A stretch of DNA of 64,000 bases from NCBI GenBank assembly GCA_000181795.3, contig CM012953.1, forward strand, positions 3,805,923 through 3,869,922, in the 5' to 3' direction. Below, piece by piece: positions 37,783-50,688 of the stretch; positions within the stretch are counted from its first letter, which is position 1; each line of letters starts with the position of its first letter. This stretch comes from Trichinella spiralis. Lineage: Eukaryota > Nematoda > Enoplea > Trichinellida > Trichinellidae. Made by a program: the position numbers and the translations under genes. The notes below the pieces were generated by a model. The model saw only the letters and a list, made by a program, of their open reading frames with translations, ran no database searches and was not told the origin of the DNA.

Positions 37783-39390
37783 TAATTGTGTATTTTAATA
37801 TAATATGAATAAATCATGTAATGCATAGAAATTATTTTGAAGTGTATGCTTTTTGAAAAGTATTTCAATGAGCAGTTTACAATCTTATTTGAACAGTTCC
37901 TTTAAAATGAAAAAATAAGGTGTATGTAGTGTAGCAACGGCTTCATTTCGTCCATAGGATATGAAATTACGAAATTATTTTTCATTGTAACGCAATCTGA
38001 AGAAAAAAACTGAGTATTATAATTGCTACAGTTGATTTGAAGTGGGAGCATTTAAATTAAAATGATAATCTGAAATGAAAATCATCAATATTACTACGCT
38101 TTTTTATTTAGAAAGTTATTTAAGGGAGAATCTTCATTTATTTTATATTTCGTGATTATAAATGCTGGTTACATTTGGAAAAGCACAGAGGAATGTTATA
38201 AACTGTATTTTTCACACTTCTAAAAATATTTTTTAAGAAAAATTGTGCTTTTATTCTGATTTTAGAAGTTGAAAACAAGCCATATTTTAAATAAAAGAGT
38301 CAATGTTAAGGTATGTTAAAGTAAAAGATGAAGAAAATTTGAAGCACAGAATTTAAAACTGAAATTTGAAAATGCATGTTGCTTTTCTTAGCATAAAATT
38401 CAAAGCAGATTATGTATTAAATTTTATCAAGTCTTGTCACTGTAGTCTTATCCAACATAATCAACTGCGAAGCTGTAAAATTTTTAAAACAATTTTCTTC
38501 CATCTAATTTCTGTAAAATTAAAACTTGCTTACATTATTAAATTCCTCGTTAAATAATTATATGCGTTGAATAAATGCTGAAACATGCATTTTTTGGATA
38601 CATGTATTGCGCTTCCATGAATACTTTTGGAGATTTTTTAATTCGGATTAAATACTTGCCACAGAGTTATCCCTAAATTGAAATTAATCATTCTGAAATT
38701 TACGGAGTTTATTCAAAAATGGAAATATTAATAATAATTGCACTTTATTTGCTTCCAGGAGTTAACTTAATATTGCAGCATTTTATTGAAATGTCAAGTT
38801 TTAATAATTATTTGTTTTGTAAAACTATTGTAATTGAAAATTGCATTATAACAATGAAAGCTTTAAAATTTGTTCAAATAGACTGTGTTTATTTACGTTA
38901 TTAAAACAAACTGAAATTAATTTATCAAATATCTTAATATCAATTAATATTAATAAATTATCTTAATATTTATTTTTATCTAATCAATTTTGACATTTAC
39001 TTGTGTGCAAGTTTACTTTCATACAATTATATAATACTTTAATTACAAATTTGAAAGGCATCGATTGTTAAGTTCTGTTGAACAGTACTTAAGCATAATT
39101 TAAATACTTTATAGCAATTTTATTTAAAATATTACAGTTTCACTATATAATTTTAATGAATTTCAATGAAATTAAAGTTTAAGTTTAATAAATTAATTCA
39201 ATGTATTCACTAATTTTTTTTGAACTTACTGATAACATACATTACACTGAAATAAAAATGAGCAGTTCAGCGTAAAATATCTTCATCGGATAAAATTCAA
39301 ATAAGAATATAAATGAAAGTACATATATTTTTTTAAATTAATATATGCTTGTTTTATAATTTATTTAGCCCATTGTAATATCAAGTTACG
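37783..39390. other. Intergenic between PAN-B and PAN-C
   Basis: It holds the PAN-B poly(A) signal (37808-37813). The open frames at 38.4-38.9 kb are A+T-rich and lack PAN cysteine patterns or domains. No leftover PAN exon seen. Confidence 0.55.
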
Positions 39391-42300
39391 ATGAACACTG
39401 CCTTCAGAATTACGCTTAAGCTGTTCTTGTTTAACGTAAGCCGCTTATTCATCTCCACCTGAACTCATTTTGACATATCTCTTTAGCTTGCTTTAGCAGA
39501 CCAGTTTACGATATATGTTAGACCACTTGAAAAATTCTGCACCGTGGAAAACAAGCTTATAGAAACGTCACTTATAAGAGACAGTTTAATTGAACAGTGG
39601 TCCTTGGCCAGTTTAGAAATGTGTATTTCAGCATGCTTTATGCGAAGAGCGGGAATTCCCTGTGAATCTGTTGTTTTTGACAGTCAGCAAGATCACAACT
39701 GTAAGCTACTGGACAGCTCATTTTTTCAAACATCTTCAGCTCATCATGGTTCATCACCTCAATCTGACCTTTACGTCATTCATAGTTGTGACAAAGGTAA
39801 GATCACTTAAATTCTTTATAAAACGTATGTAAACATATATAAAATAAAATTTTTAAACTAATAAATAGACTAAAACTGAATTCTGTTTAATTAGAAATGT
39901 TATTAATTCTCCTCTTTTTTAGCTTTAATTTCAACGTATAATTTTATAGATTATAGTAATTGTTATGTTATTATAATACTAATGCTTGCTTTATTCAATA
40001 ATAACAAGAAATGGTATAATGCTATAAAATCGTCATAAAATAATATTAGTTTTACAGTTTTTCAATGGTAAATTATAATAATTTCTTAAAATTTGAAGCA
40101 TTTCTACAATAAAATATTTTAATAACTGTAACTATATATATATATCTTTAAAGGTATATCAAAATAAAGAAGTGTTTCTAAGATTAAGTTAAAGTTACTT
40201 TTACGTTTAGACAATAATAGAATCGGTGAACAAGCAGCAGTAGCAGATGATCAACAAAGTAAAGTTTGTTATATTGAATGCTTTGCACTAAAAACAAATT
40301 TTAAAATAACTGCCACATGAATTAATATTTTTAAAAAAGCTGTTAATGATGCCATAATATTTTAATTTATATTGTGGAACTAATTAAATGACTACAGTTA
40401 AATTTAATTGTTAAATTAATTGAAGCAGCAGTTTCAATGCCATTTTTCAGGAATATTTAAGATAACGTTTTCAGTTTAAGATAACTGTTAACAGAACACA
40501 TGGCTTTATAATTTTTTATTTTCCTTTGCCTCATTTTACATTTCATTTCATGCCCTTTATTCATTTCATTTCTTTTATGATATTGCTGTTAGCGATACAA
40601 AGTTTAGATGAAAATTTGGTAATTTCCACTCAAATGCAACTCGAAATTACACAAGAATCTTGCACAGTTTTCTTTCTGAAAGAAAGAACTGCAGTTGGAT
40701 TCAGTTATTTTCATCAAGATTTGGCTCATGAACTGAACAGTTGCTTAGCATTATGTCGTATGACCGTTGAACCTTCTGAATGTATAGCGGTGGACTACAA
40801 TTCTGATAATAATCAATGTGTTCTGCTAGCATTAAATCCTCATGCTTCTCCCTACGCTAGACAACATGGAAGCGAATTTGTCATCATCGAAAATTGCAAA
40901 CCATGTAATTGATTCTCCTGTTTTTAATTTTTAATATATATTATTATTTATCCTATAATGCGAAATGCATTCAAATATATTACAATGCATTTTAAATTTA
41001 ACTCACTTTTAATCTTTAGTAGAAAACGATGCAGCGGCTGCTGAAAATGCATTCCAAAATAATGTCCAAACCGATGAAGTGGGTATGCTGTTATTTCACC
41101 TTTTATCTGTTTTATGCTAAGTAACTTCGATGCAGGAACATAAAAAATGCAAATGTTATTTTAAATCACTCATAAAATTAGTACTTTCTTAAAATGACAA
41201 AGTAAAGTAAATTATCTAGAACTGCAACACTATTATTATAATTATTATATCATAGCATACTGAAATAGAACTATTATTGTAATAATAACTTATTTGCTGT
41301 AATAAACTATTCATTGCAACTTTTTTTATAGACAGAGAATCATCTGAGGGCAGTAATTTACAGGGTTTGTATTATTTAGGTGTTTATTTAAGAAATATTT
41401 CGTAACTTATATTTTTGGAAAATTTAAAAAGTAAAATATTCAAGCCTGAAGTTAATAACTTTTGAATTCACTGAAAATAAATATGGAATTTAACTAATGA
41501 GCCATTCTTAAAAGCAGATTTGTAGCTTCTTCTTTAAACGTATTATATAGATATGAATGTTGCTTTCATAAATATTATGCATATGCAAGAATAAGATGCA
41601 AGATAACTGATAGAATTGTAGCATCTATAAATTATTGCAACGTACTGCAATGTTTTATATTATACAGTATATTATTAATTTTATTGCAGAATTTCAACAA
41701 ATTGGTGACAACACTGAAGTTGAAGCAAGGATGAATTTGAATGTTTTGCAAGAGTCATGCTTGGTTTACTTCTTAAGAGAAGCATCTGTGAGAGGATACA
41801 GCTTCTTTAATCAGGAAAGTTCCATTGATTCATTGGAAAATTGTATTACCTTGTGTCGCTTAGCAGACGCCCAACATTTCTGTACTGCAGTTCACTTCAT
41901 TGCTGATTCGAAAGAATGCACTCTACTTAGAGTAAATCCAAATGCAGATCCTTACACAAGGCAGCTTCAGAGTGAATTTGTAGTTATTGGCGATTGTGAA
42001 CCAAGTAATTAATTTCAATAAGTTTTGATTTTAATATTTGTAGCAAATAGAAAATTTTACTTCGTTCATATAAATTTCTTTTACTAATTCTTCTTAACAA
42101 TTTAGTAATTCACTATCTCATAATGCTTATTTATTTATTTACAGATTCTACATCAAAAACATTTTGTTTAGCATTATTGAATTTTAACATTACAAAAATT
42201 GATAATAAATATAATCCTATAAGTTGCATAATAATTAAGCTAATTAGCAACTTTACTTGTATAAATAGTATTACCATATATCTGCAAAAGGATATAAATG

Positions 42301-44499
42301 CACGTAATTAAATTCAATATATAATCATTTTATTGTATTTTTTAGCTATTAAATTCTCAAGCCAGTTTTAGAAATTCAAGATAAATATATAATGGAACAA
42401 ACAAATTATAATGAATAATAAATGAGGCTATAATTTAATTATTTACTTTGAATTTGAATCTTTTTGATTACACACTGCATTTATTATTTCACAGTTTCTG
42501 CTTACTTTACTGATGTATTATTTTAAAATATTCATATTTAATGCTTTTGAATTATGTTTAAATAATGTACTTTGCTCATTTAGCAAATAATGCGGCTGCT
42601 TTGTTACCAACAGCAGAAAATGAAAATATCAATAATGTCAATGGTAAGCATATAAGCTACTTTTTATTAACTGAGATTAAAAGAATTTATTTAATGTACG
42701 TAGAAGATTAATTAAAAACGAGATATTTTAAAGTTTTCGCACTTGAAGCTTTTGAATTATTTTTAAACAATGTAGTTTACTCATTTAGCAAATGATGCGG
42801 CTGCTTTGCTACCAACAGAAGAAAATGAAAATATCAATAATGTCAGTGGTAAGCACATAAGCTACATTTTACTAACTAAGATTAAAGGGATTTATTTTAA
42901 TATATCTAGAATGTCAATTAAAAATAAGATAGAATACATTGAAGTTTGTACATTTTATTCATATTAACTGCTTGTTTAATTTATTACAGTAAACACATTT
43001 CATTACAGTAAAATTATTAATTTGAACTGATAATAGAAAATGCTTTAGTATACTCAGTAAAACATAAACAAAATAATTTGAAAAAATGAATTGAGTAAAA
43101 TATGCTGAATATTCAGGCTAAAAAGTTTTTGAAATATTTTTCAGATGCTACTTAGAATCGCAATAAATTTTAAACTCAGTGAATTACGTGTTGCATGAAA
43201 TTTTGGACTGTAAACAGAAAAAAGCTAATTCAACAGAAATTTAATGCAAATTTAAAGTAATTTAATTCATTAATTTAGATAAACTAATCTAAATTAATCT
43301 AATAAACTTTAGATAATAAGATAATCTTAAAGAAACTTGATCTACTAAATTTGTTAATGGACGCAGCATGCATTACTAATTGTGCATACATAGTATTTTT
43401 ATTTATTTTCTTCAAAAATGTAATTATTTCTCTAAAACATCACTTTATTGAAAACAGTTGCATTAAAGATGCTAATTTTTACGTTTACGATATTTTATAA
43501 TAGTAATTATACAAAAATTATCATTTTTAGTTTTTTACAGCTTTTTCAACATATTCGAATGACCGATAGATTTAATTTAAAGTCATTATTATATCAAAAA
43601 GTTTATTTTATTAATGCTATTTTCGTCTGACGTCAGTTCATATGCATGATACATTCACATGTTCAGATACCTATAATATGTATAGCAAACTCGTAAATTT
43701 ATCAATTCATTTTTTATTTTAATATTATTGTACGTTTCAGAAAATTTGTCTCTGATAAAATCTACAGTTGCAATTTACCAAATGCTAGAAGAATGCAATG
43801 GCAATTATTACAAGGGTGCAGTGATTCCAGGCTTTCATGATGTTCAGAAAATTAGCCAGATAAATAGTCTTCCACAATGCTTACATCATTGTCGTGTAGA
43901 AGCTCTTACTGAAACGTGCGATGCAGTGTTATTTTCTAAAGAAGAAAAAAAGTGCACTTTATTTGAACGTAACGATGATTTGGCAGCAAACAAAACTGTA
44001 CAAGAAATATTCATCGAGTTAACTGATTGCCATGACGGTATGCATTATAAAAAATCTTTCAGTTTATATTACTAAAGGTTCAGCTAATGATATTTTTATT
44101 TTATGAAATGACACAATTTTGTAAGATTTCAATAAGTTGCATTTTGCAGATAGAAGTGAAGAACGCAAGCATAATCCAGCACCAATGAAGTATTATTTTC
44201 CTGAAGAAAAAGAAATATGCTTGATAGAGTTTTATGTACAGCGAACAATCAGTTCATGGTCCCAGATTAATGAATTACAAAATGTAACAAGCATGAGAAC
44301 TTGCATGGAAGAATGTCGATCAAAACAACAATCACATGGCGAAAAATGTGCAGCATTTAATATAAACAGTGATAAAAAATGTCGTCTTTTCAAAAAAGAC
44401 AGCACAGCTCCCTTGTACACTGTTATGGACGGTGGCATATTTGGTGAAATATTGCTTTGCTTCCCTGGTAACATGGTCGATTTGCTGAGTCCAGATTAA
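39391..44499 (+). CDS. PAN-C: secreted five-PAN-domain protein (N-M-M-P-L) with many mini linker exons
   Basis: Eleven exons, 39391-39435, 39487-39796, 40211-40258, 40593-40904, 41020-41082, 41332-41364, 41690-42004, 42584-42643, 42789-42848, 43741-44037 and 44150-44499, give 630 residues. Exon 1 is the signal peptide (ITLKLFLFN), phase 0; all later junctions are phase 1. Domains: N (16-118, FCTVENKL, EQWSLASLEMCISAC), M1 (136-238, ESCTVFFL), M2 (272-375, ESCLVYFL), P (417-514, EECNGNYY) and L (516-630, EICLIEFYVQ). Five linker exons of 33-63 bases encode Glu/Asn/Ala-rich spacers; exons 8 and 9 are near-identical tandem copies. The last exon starts with the family hinge (ER.HNPAPMKYYFPE) and ends DLLSPD. 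The layout parallels PAN-B. No canonical AATAAA noticed close after the stop. Confidence 0.83.
42541..42955 (+). repeat. Tandem duplication (about 205-base unit) carrying a PAN-C linker exon
   Basis: Two adjacent units each include the intron 3' end, a 60-base exon and the start of the next intron. Exon starts (42584 and 42789) are 205 bases apart. The exons differ at about five positions, and flanking intron sequence is also alike (both have GGTAAGCA followed by ATAAGCTAC). Confidence 0.88.
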
Positions 44500-45241
44500 A
44501 GATTATATGATTCATTTTATACTACATCACATTGTCCTACTACAAAAATTGCAATTCAGTAAATTATAATTTCTTACAATTATGACAAATACAGCCTCAG
44601 CCAAAATGTAATTTTTCAATTCATATTTAGGTTTTATTACACATTAGCACTTTGCATCGCAAAATGCAAGCAAGCAGAAAACTTTTTATTATCAATGAAT
44701 TTTATAAATTGAGTGCTTACAGAGCATTTTCTTTTATTGCATTTGCAATTACAAAATTTATATGTAACAGAACAGATTAATGCTATGGTAATTTTTTAAA
44801 TTATATTTAAATTAAAATTTTAAATTATAAATTTTAAATTTATGTTTTGTGTTTTACTTGCTTTGCTATGTCTATTTCTGTAGAAAATTTGAAAAGCTAG
44901 GGGTTTTATTTGAATAAGTTATGTCAGTGATTAATGAAAGAATTTATATAATTAAAATTAGATTTCATTACGCGTTGCACTCAAACGTGTTATTTCAACT
45001 TATGAAAATAAGAAGACTGTGTGATTTGAATGATGGTTATGTGCGTGTCGTACTGAATTATGATTTATAGCATATAACATTGGGAACAAAATTCAACAAA
45101 TATAATAATGATTAAAATTCAAAACTACTTTCATTGATTTTCTTAAATGAAAAATCGCACAGTTTAATGCAAATAAATAATAACAGTTAAATAATAGCTT
45201 ACTTTTTAGAAAAAATTGCAATTGGTAATTAAAAATATTAA
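44500..45241. other. Intergenic between PAN-C and piggyBac copy 2
   Basis: A+T-rich with no coding exon. It ends at TTAA (45238-45241), the transposon target site. Confidence 0.6.
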
Positions 45242-46938
45242 ACCTCATCCGGGCGGCAAATTTTACATCTTTATCCGGGCACCTGCCTACATATGTAGAC
45301 ACTAGAAGTTTCGTCATGTTTAGTCCCTGTACATGATGTCAAAATGATTATTTTTTCAAGAACTAATGATAATTCCACAAATAGATTATTTATTTTATTC
45401 AATACAAGCGCTACACGATATTTCAGTGATTTTATGGCTGCTACGTATATATTTTTTTGCATGAATGGCAGCGGTTTTACGTTGATATTCGACGTCTTTG
45501 CTCTCGGCATTTTGATGGATTTTATCGTTTTATAACTGATATCTGTAACATTTATGATTTTGGGCACTCTGTAGCGGATAAAGGCATGTTTAGTTTGTGC
45601 ACAGATTTTTGATTTTGATACCTAATTTCGATGTGTTTGACCAGCTGAAAGCTCTCTCATAAAACGCTTCTTTGTCTTCTGATAACTTTGCTTATGTTTC
45701 ATCAGTAAGAATGCGTTGTTGATGCACACCTCAACGATGAAGTTCAGCATCAGCATGGTGTATCTGTTGGTCTTTCTTATACAGCAAAAATCTTCTATTC
45801 TTGCATCCATGCTATCCACGCCTCTTTTGCCAACATTTTAGTCATTCATGATGTTCGGTCTTTTGTCATCTTGCTGGTTGTCTACTTTCAATTTTGTGTG
45901 GCGTGAAATCAACAGAAGAACATTGCTGTTTTTCCTTGGCACATAATTGATCATCGTTATTCTTTTGTTGTTCTCATAAACAGCTGACGTAGAGTAGAGA
46001 TCACGTCGAACTGCTTTACGCAAACATGCTAGAATATCACCGCGATGTGCAAACACTGTACCAATAGCTGTAAGCTATGCTCAAAAAGATGTTGCGCAAT
46101 GGAATATGATGTAAAATAGCTGTCCATAGAAACGTTTCTGTTAGAATTCACAAATGGCTGTGCCAATTGCCCAACTTTGGTGCTTGCTAGATCAATTTGG
46201 GGTTCTTCACCACTTCTGCTAGTATATAACAAACCTTTCGGAGCATAACCATTCTCCGCGTCACATATCCAATTAATCTTCACGCGATACTTTCCTGGTC
46301 AAACGGTCAAATTGTCAATACGTATGGTAAAATGCAAAAGTGGCCATCACAGGTTCACCACAACCGATTATGTATAGCAGTGAATAGCTGCATAATGGAT
46401 ATCGCTCATCCAGTTTTTAAAGCTGCCATAAACAACTGACTATTTTGTCGCATATTCAGCTAATAACAGTGACTCTTAAACAAACATAAAGAATGTCTGA
46501 GAGCACTGACAGACACTCATGAAGCATACCGTATTTATCTTTGGGATTGACACCCTTTTTGACTAATCTACTCTATAAAATCCACAGAAACTGAATCCCA
46601 GATTCCATAAAGCACACGAATATGGACCACATTCAAAAATAATCAATGTGGTAACCTCAGAGCACTTTAGCTACTACAAACATGTGGATTATTTCAGTAT
46701 AATCATTAAAAAAAGAGAAATTGTTACGTGTCTACATATGTAAACAAGTGACCGAAATATGAATAGTAAAGATGAAACAACAGCTTAAAAACGTCATAGA
46801 ACCAAAAAATTAGCTGTGAAGACAGAGCATAAAATTTTGTGGAAAGTTTTAGAGTAAATAAGGCTAATTTTTTTTCATGTCACAACACTGCTCCAAACAT
46901 CGTTTGTCTACTTATGTAGACAGGTGCCCGGATTAGGA
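45242..46938 (-). mobile_element. piggyBac-type DNA transposon, copy 2, inactive
   Basis: The 1697-base element is flanked by TTAA at 45238-45241 and 46939-46942. Read on the minus strand it begins TCCTAATCCGGGCACC and ends at ACCTCATCCGGGCGGC (plus-strand reading), so both terminal repeats match copy 1. It has two palindromic subterminal repeats at its 5' end (near 46730-46745 and 46905-46922) and one at the 3' end (near 45286-45303). It contains the same C-terminal transposase portion as copy 1, in several frames. Confidence 0.88.
45622..46290 (-). pseudogene. piggyBac transposase fragment (copy 2)
   Basis: Minus-strand blocks: KINWICDAENGYA (first catalytic Asp), SMDSYFTSYS (second), INYVPRKNSNVLLL, and MDSMDARIEDF (third), interrupted by frame changes near 46.05 and 45.83 kb. 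The N-terminal half is absent. Not functional. Confidence 0.85.
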
Positions 46939-46942
46939 TTAA

Positions 46943-47297
46943 TATAGCTTAATGAATACTGATCAAACAGTTTTTAAAATTAAATTCAGTCAGTGAAATT
47001 TGCATCTGAAAACGGCAATTTCATAAATTTCATATGAGTTTCATTTTTAAAAATAACGAGTTATGTATTTACTAATACAGTGTGTTGAATTAATTAAAGT
47101 TAACATCAAGAAGTTAGCTAATAAATATCATTTACCGTAATTAATGAGAAATCTACTTTTAGCACAAATGTATTAATATGCTCAGACCATTAGCAAATTT
47201 AGAAAATTTAAGAATAAGATGGATAAATAATCTTCATCACATGCTATAAAACAGTTTGGATATAAAGCGGTCATAATTTACATTTTAAAATCTACAA
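46943..47297. other. 5' flank of PAN-D
   Basis: Only a TATA box (47245-47251) was recognised between the transposon and the PAN-D start. Confidence 0.6.
47245..47251 (+). promoter_or_regulatory. TATA box (TATAAAA) of PAN-D
   Basis: It lies 47 bases before the PAN-D ATG, which allows a short leader without an intron. Confidence 0.5.
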
Positions 47298-49366
47298 ATG
47301 TTCATGAAAATTATCGTTTTTCAATTTTTCTGTGCATTCATCCAAGTATATTGCTAATTTTAATATAGTTGATTTATATATATATATATATATTTATTTA
47401 TTTATATATAATCAAAGAATTGTTACTTTAGCTCGCATTTTCTGAAAAAGTCCTGATATACCTAAATGCAACTGACAGCTCATGTGTAGTTGAAAGGAAA
47501 GTGTTTAATTTAACACATCTTTTTCATCTACAATTTTACTTGGAAGAAAGCAGCAGTTTCCAGGATTGCATTGTATTTTGTTGCAAAGAGGAAACTTGCA
47601 AAAGTGTTCTTTATTCTAATCGTGAAGGCACTTGCCTTTTGATTGAAAATTCATTTGATGACTGCCATTCCAAACAGTTTCGCTTGAAAAATCATCCACA
47701 ATTGTATGCTGTTCATACCTGCAATCAAAGTAAACCAAGTGCTCAATTTTAATATATTTCATAAAGTATTGCAAAAATGAAAAGCTCAAGTTCAATATGT
47801 TTGCATAAAAATTTTCCATGCAAATTATATTTATGTAAACTTCTTAATTATTTAGGTGCGAGTGCAATACCAGATGTAATGAGAACAGTTCAAGAAGAAG
47901 AATTGCTTCTTTTGCACTCTAATGATAACCTGTCTAGTTCAAGCGATGGTAGCTAGGCTGTTTGTTAAGATAAGAATACTGCTTTTGTAGCATTTTAATT
48001 ATGTAAATTTAGAAGAAACATTAGGCGCCAGTGGATATTCTCCAGGAGCATCAGAAATTTTAAATGGAGATGTTCAAAGAAATGGTTTGCTATTTACTTT
48101 GCATTTTGTACCAAATATTTTTAATTTTACAAAGCAATAATAAATAAATAAATTAAGATGTTAAAATGTATTTTTTAAGAAATAAAAATATGAAAATTTT
48201 TTCAATAGTATTATTTTAAACGTTAGAAATTAAAATATAAGGTGTTAAAGGTTATTTCTTTAAAGGTAATTTTTGCATTTCAAATTTTATAGAAATCTAC
48301 AGTGTAGTAGTACAATATGATGCTGAATCAGAAGAATCTGCAGATGATAATGGTATGAACTAACTAGATATTTTAAAATAACTTGTAAATATCAAAGCCT
48401 TTAGTGTTACTCTAATTTTCTACTTATTGAACTTCTTTTTAATAAATAACAACACTTTCAAATAATTTTAATAACAGATCAGTTTTAGCTGTCTATTATC
48501 AAAATGCTTTCAGATTATGACGCAGCTCAGTGTTCACTTTCAATTTATCAGTTGTTTGAAGAATGTCATATTAATTTCTTGTTGAAAGGAGAGGTGGTTG
48601 CTGGCTACAAGGTAATTATGCATTATTCAAATGTCGAACACATGGAACTTTGCGCATATTACTGTCGCCTGAATTGGGATGAAGATCGCTGTGGTGCTGT
48701 GTCATTCTTAATTTCTGATAAAAACTGTACGCTTTATAAATATACTTCTGATGAACGAGCAAAAATAAATCTAAAGAAAAACGAAAGGTTCATAGAGATT
48801 GTTGCCTGTTATGATGGTAAGTAAAGAATGTTACCTAAAAAGTTTAAGTGAAATTATGAATAAAATGAACATAGTCGCCTAAACAGTGCAAATAAATATT
48901 CATGCTTATATTTTATATTAGATGTAAGGTAATTATTTTATATGCCCACCATATAATGCATAATTTACAAGATTTGTAAATACATACATACATGTATATA
49001 ATTTTAATTAATGATTTATGTATTTCAGACAGAAGTGATGAACGCCTTGAAAATGCATCACCGCTAAGGTATTACTTTCCAAAAACTGAGGATGTCTGCA
49101 TCGTAGAATTTTATAAACGGAGATTGTTAAGTTCTTGGCAAATAATTGCTGGATCAACAAATGCTAGCAGTCTTCAGGAATGCATGGAAATGTGCCGAGA
49201 CAATGAAGTACCAGACAGATGCACTGCATTCAATTTCGCAAAAACACGATCGTGCTTCCTTTTTAGAAAAGAGTTAGGATCATCGTTGTATGTAACATTA
49301 TCAGAAAGCGTTTTTGGTCAAATCTTATTTTGTTTCCCTGGAGGCGTTACAGATATTTTAAATTAA
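47298..49366 (+). CDS. PAN-D: secreted three-PAN-domain protein (N-P-L)
   Basis: Seven exons, 47298-47345, 47432-47729, 47856-47948, 48013-48084, 48293-48352, 48514-48816 and 49029-49366, give 403 residues. Exon 1 is the signal peptide (IIVFQFFCAFIQ), phase 0; later junctions are phase 1. Domains: N (17-115, SCVVERKVF), P (192-291, EECHINFL) and L (293-403, DVCIVEFYKR). There is no M-type domain; three consecutive linker exons (93, 72 and 60 bases, Glu/Ser/Asp-rich) fill its place. The exon 4 donor is GTTTGC, a rare form also used by PAN-C exon 6 (GTTTGT). The last exon keeps the family hinge and ends DILN. AATAAA is at 49516-49521. Confidence 0.82.
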
Positions 49367-50688
49367 ATATAAAAATATTTTTAAAATTTTATTTCAAATT
49401 CTGACTTTCTGACTTCTGACATTCAGCATGCATTTTTCAGGCTTGAATTGCATCTACTTCTAAACTTCACATTCAAACAGCATCATAAGGCGCATTTTAA
49501 AATGCTTAATTCAATAATAAAATGTTTTATCTTACTCTAAAGTAGCAATTATTTTTTTCTCACGTGAGAAAGCTCATTATGCAATTAAAAAAAGAATATA
49601 AGTTTTACAGTCAAATCTATTAATCATTTTTGTTGTGTATCAAGAAGAGATCTAGTAAAAAACTGATTCCAGAAACTAATTAGATCAGATTATGTAGTAG
49701 TCAGGCCAGAAAAGGAGGAAGTTCAATGAGTCTCTGTGTGTGTGTCTGCGTGAGAATCGCATGTGTATTTGTATTTTCCTCAATAAAGATATATTGCACG
49801 TTGGTGAGAACACAATAATTTTCTTAATTAGTTTTTTTATTTTTAGTCACTCTATGCAATTTCATATAAAAAGCTGCATAAATGTTGAAGATATAAATAT
49901 CATTAAAAATAAGGAATTTTAAGCTAAATTAAATTTGAGAAAGGCGCTAAAATAGGTTCCTATTTGTTTTTGCTTCATAATTTAAATACTTTATTAAGAA
50001 TCAATGAACTATGCAATTTTTTAAAATCATTGTGCTTCTAAATGCTGACTAAGAAAAGAATAAAGAAGAGTGTTTTATTGTATGTCTAATTTAATGTGTT
50101 GGTAACTGTCCATTTACTTTAAAAAGAGGAATTCGCAACTCAAAACTGCATAGGGACTAATTAATTTTAAGCAATAGAGGTATAATTTTATAGACAGGCT
50201 TTTACTTTTTGAATACACACTTCAGCTATGTTAAGAGAAAAATGCCTTCATATAAAACACTCGTTTTTATTTTACTTTCAATTAAGCATTTTTATAATTC
50301 TAACTAAACTATTACAAACTAACAAAAATAATTAATTTCAAATTAATTATCAGCAATGACTTTTAGAAGTAAACGTGAATAAATTTACTTTCTACCATAT
50401 TGACATTTTATTTAATATTTAACATTAGGACGTTTACTTTTGATTCATAACTCATACATTGTCATCCTTTTACCACTTATAGTTAACCACCATATTTCAT
50501 TTACTTTAGTCGACATAATTTAATAAGCATAGTATTATTTTTTAGATGTCTAAATTTTCATTAAATTCGCATCATTTGCAAGACAGAATTTCTTATTTAT
50601 AAGCATTTCATAAATGCTTTATTTACTCATACCTATCTTTCAAGCATCCATTTATTGTAACCAAAATCTTAAAATTCTACGCAATCGC
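49367..50688. other. Intergenic between PAN-D and PAN-E
   Basis: It holds the PAN-D poly(A) signal. No P- or L-type PAN exon or other coding feature seen. Confidence 0.55.

Noticed and set aside
42123-42311. 62-codon frame after a TTTACAG acceptor in PAN-C intron 7
   Set aside because: It could mimic a linker exon, but there is no good donor in phase 1 and the composition is intronic.
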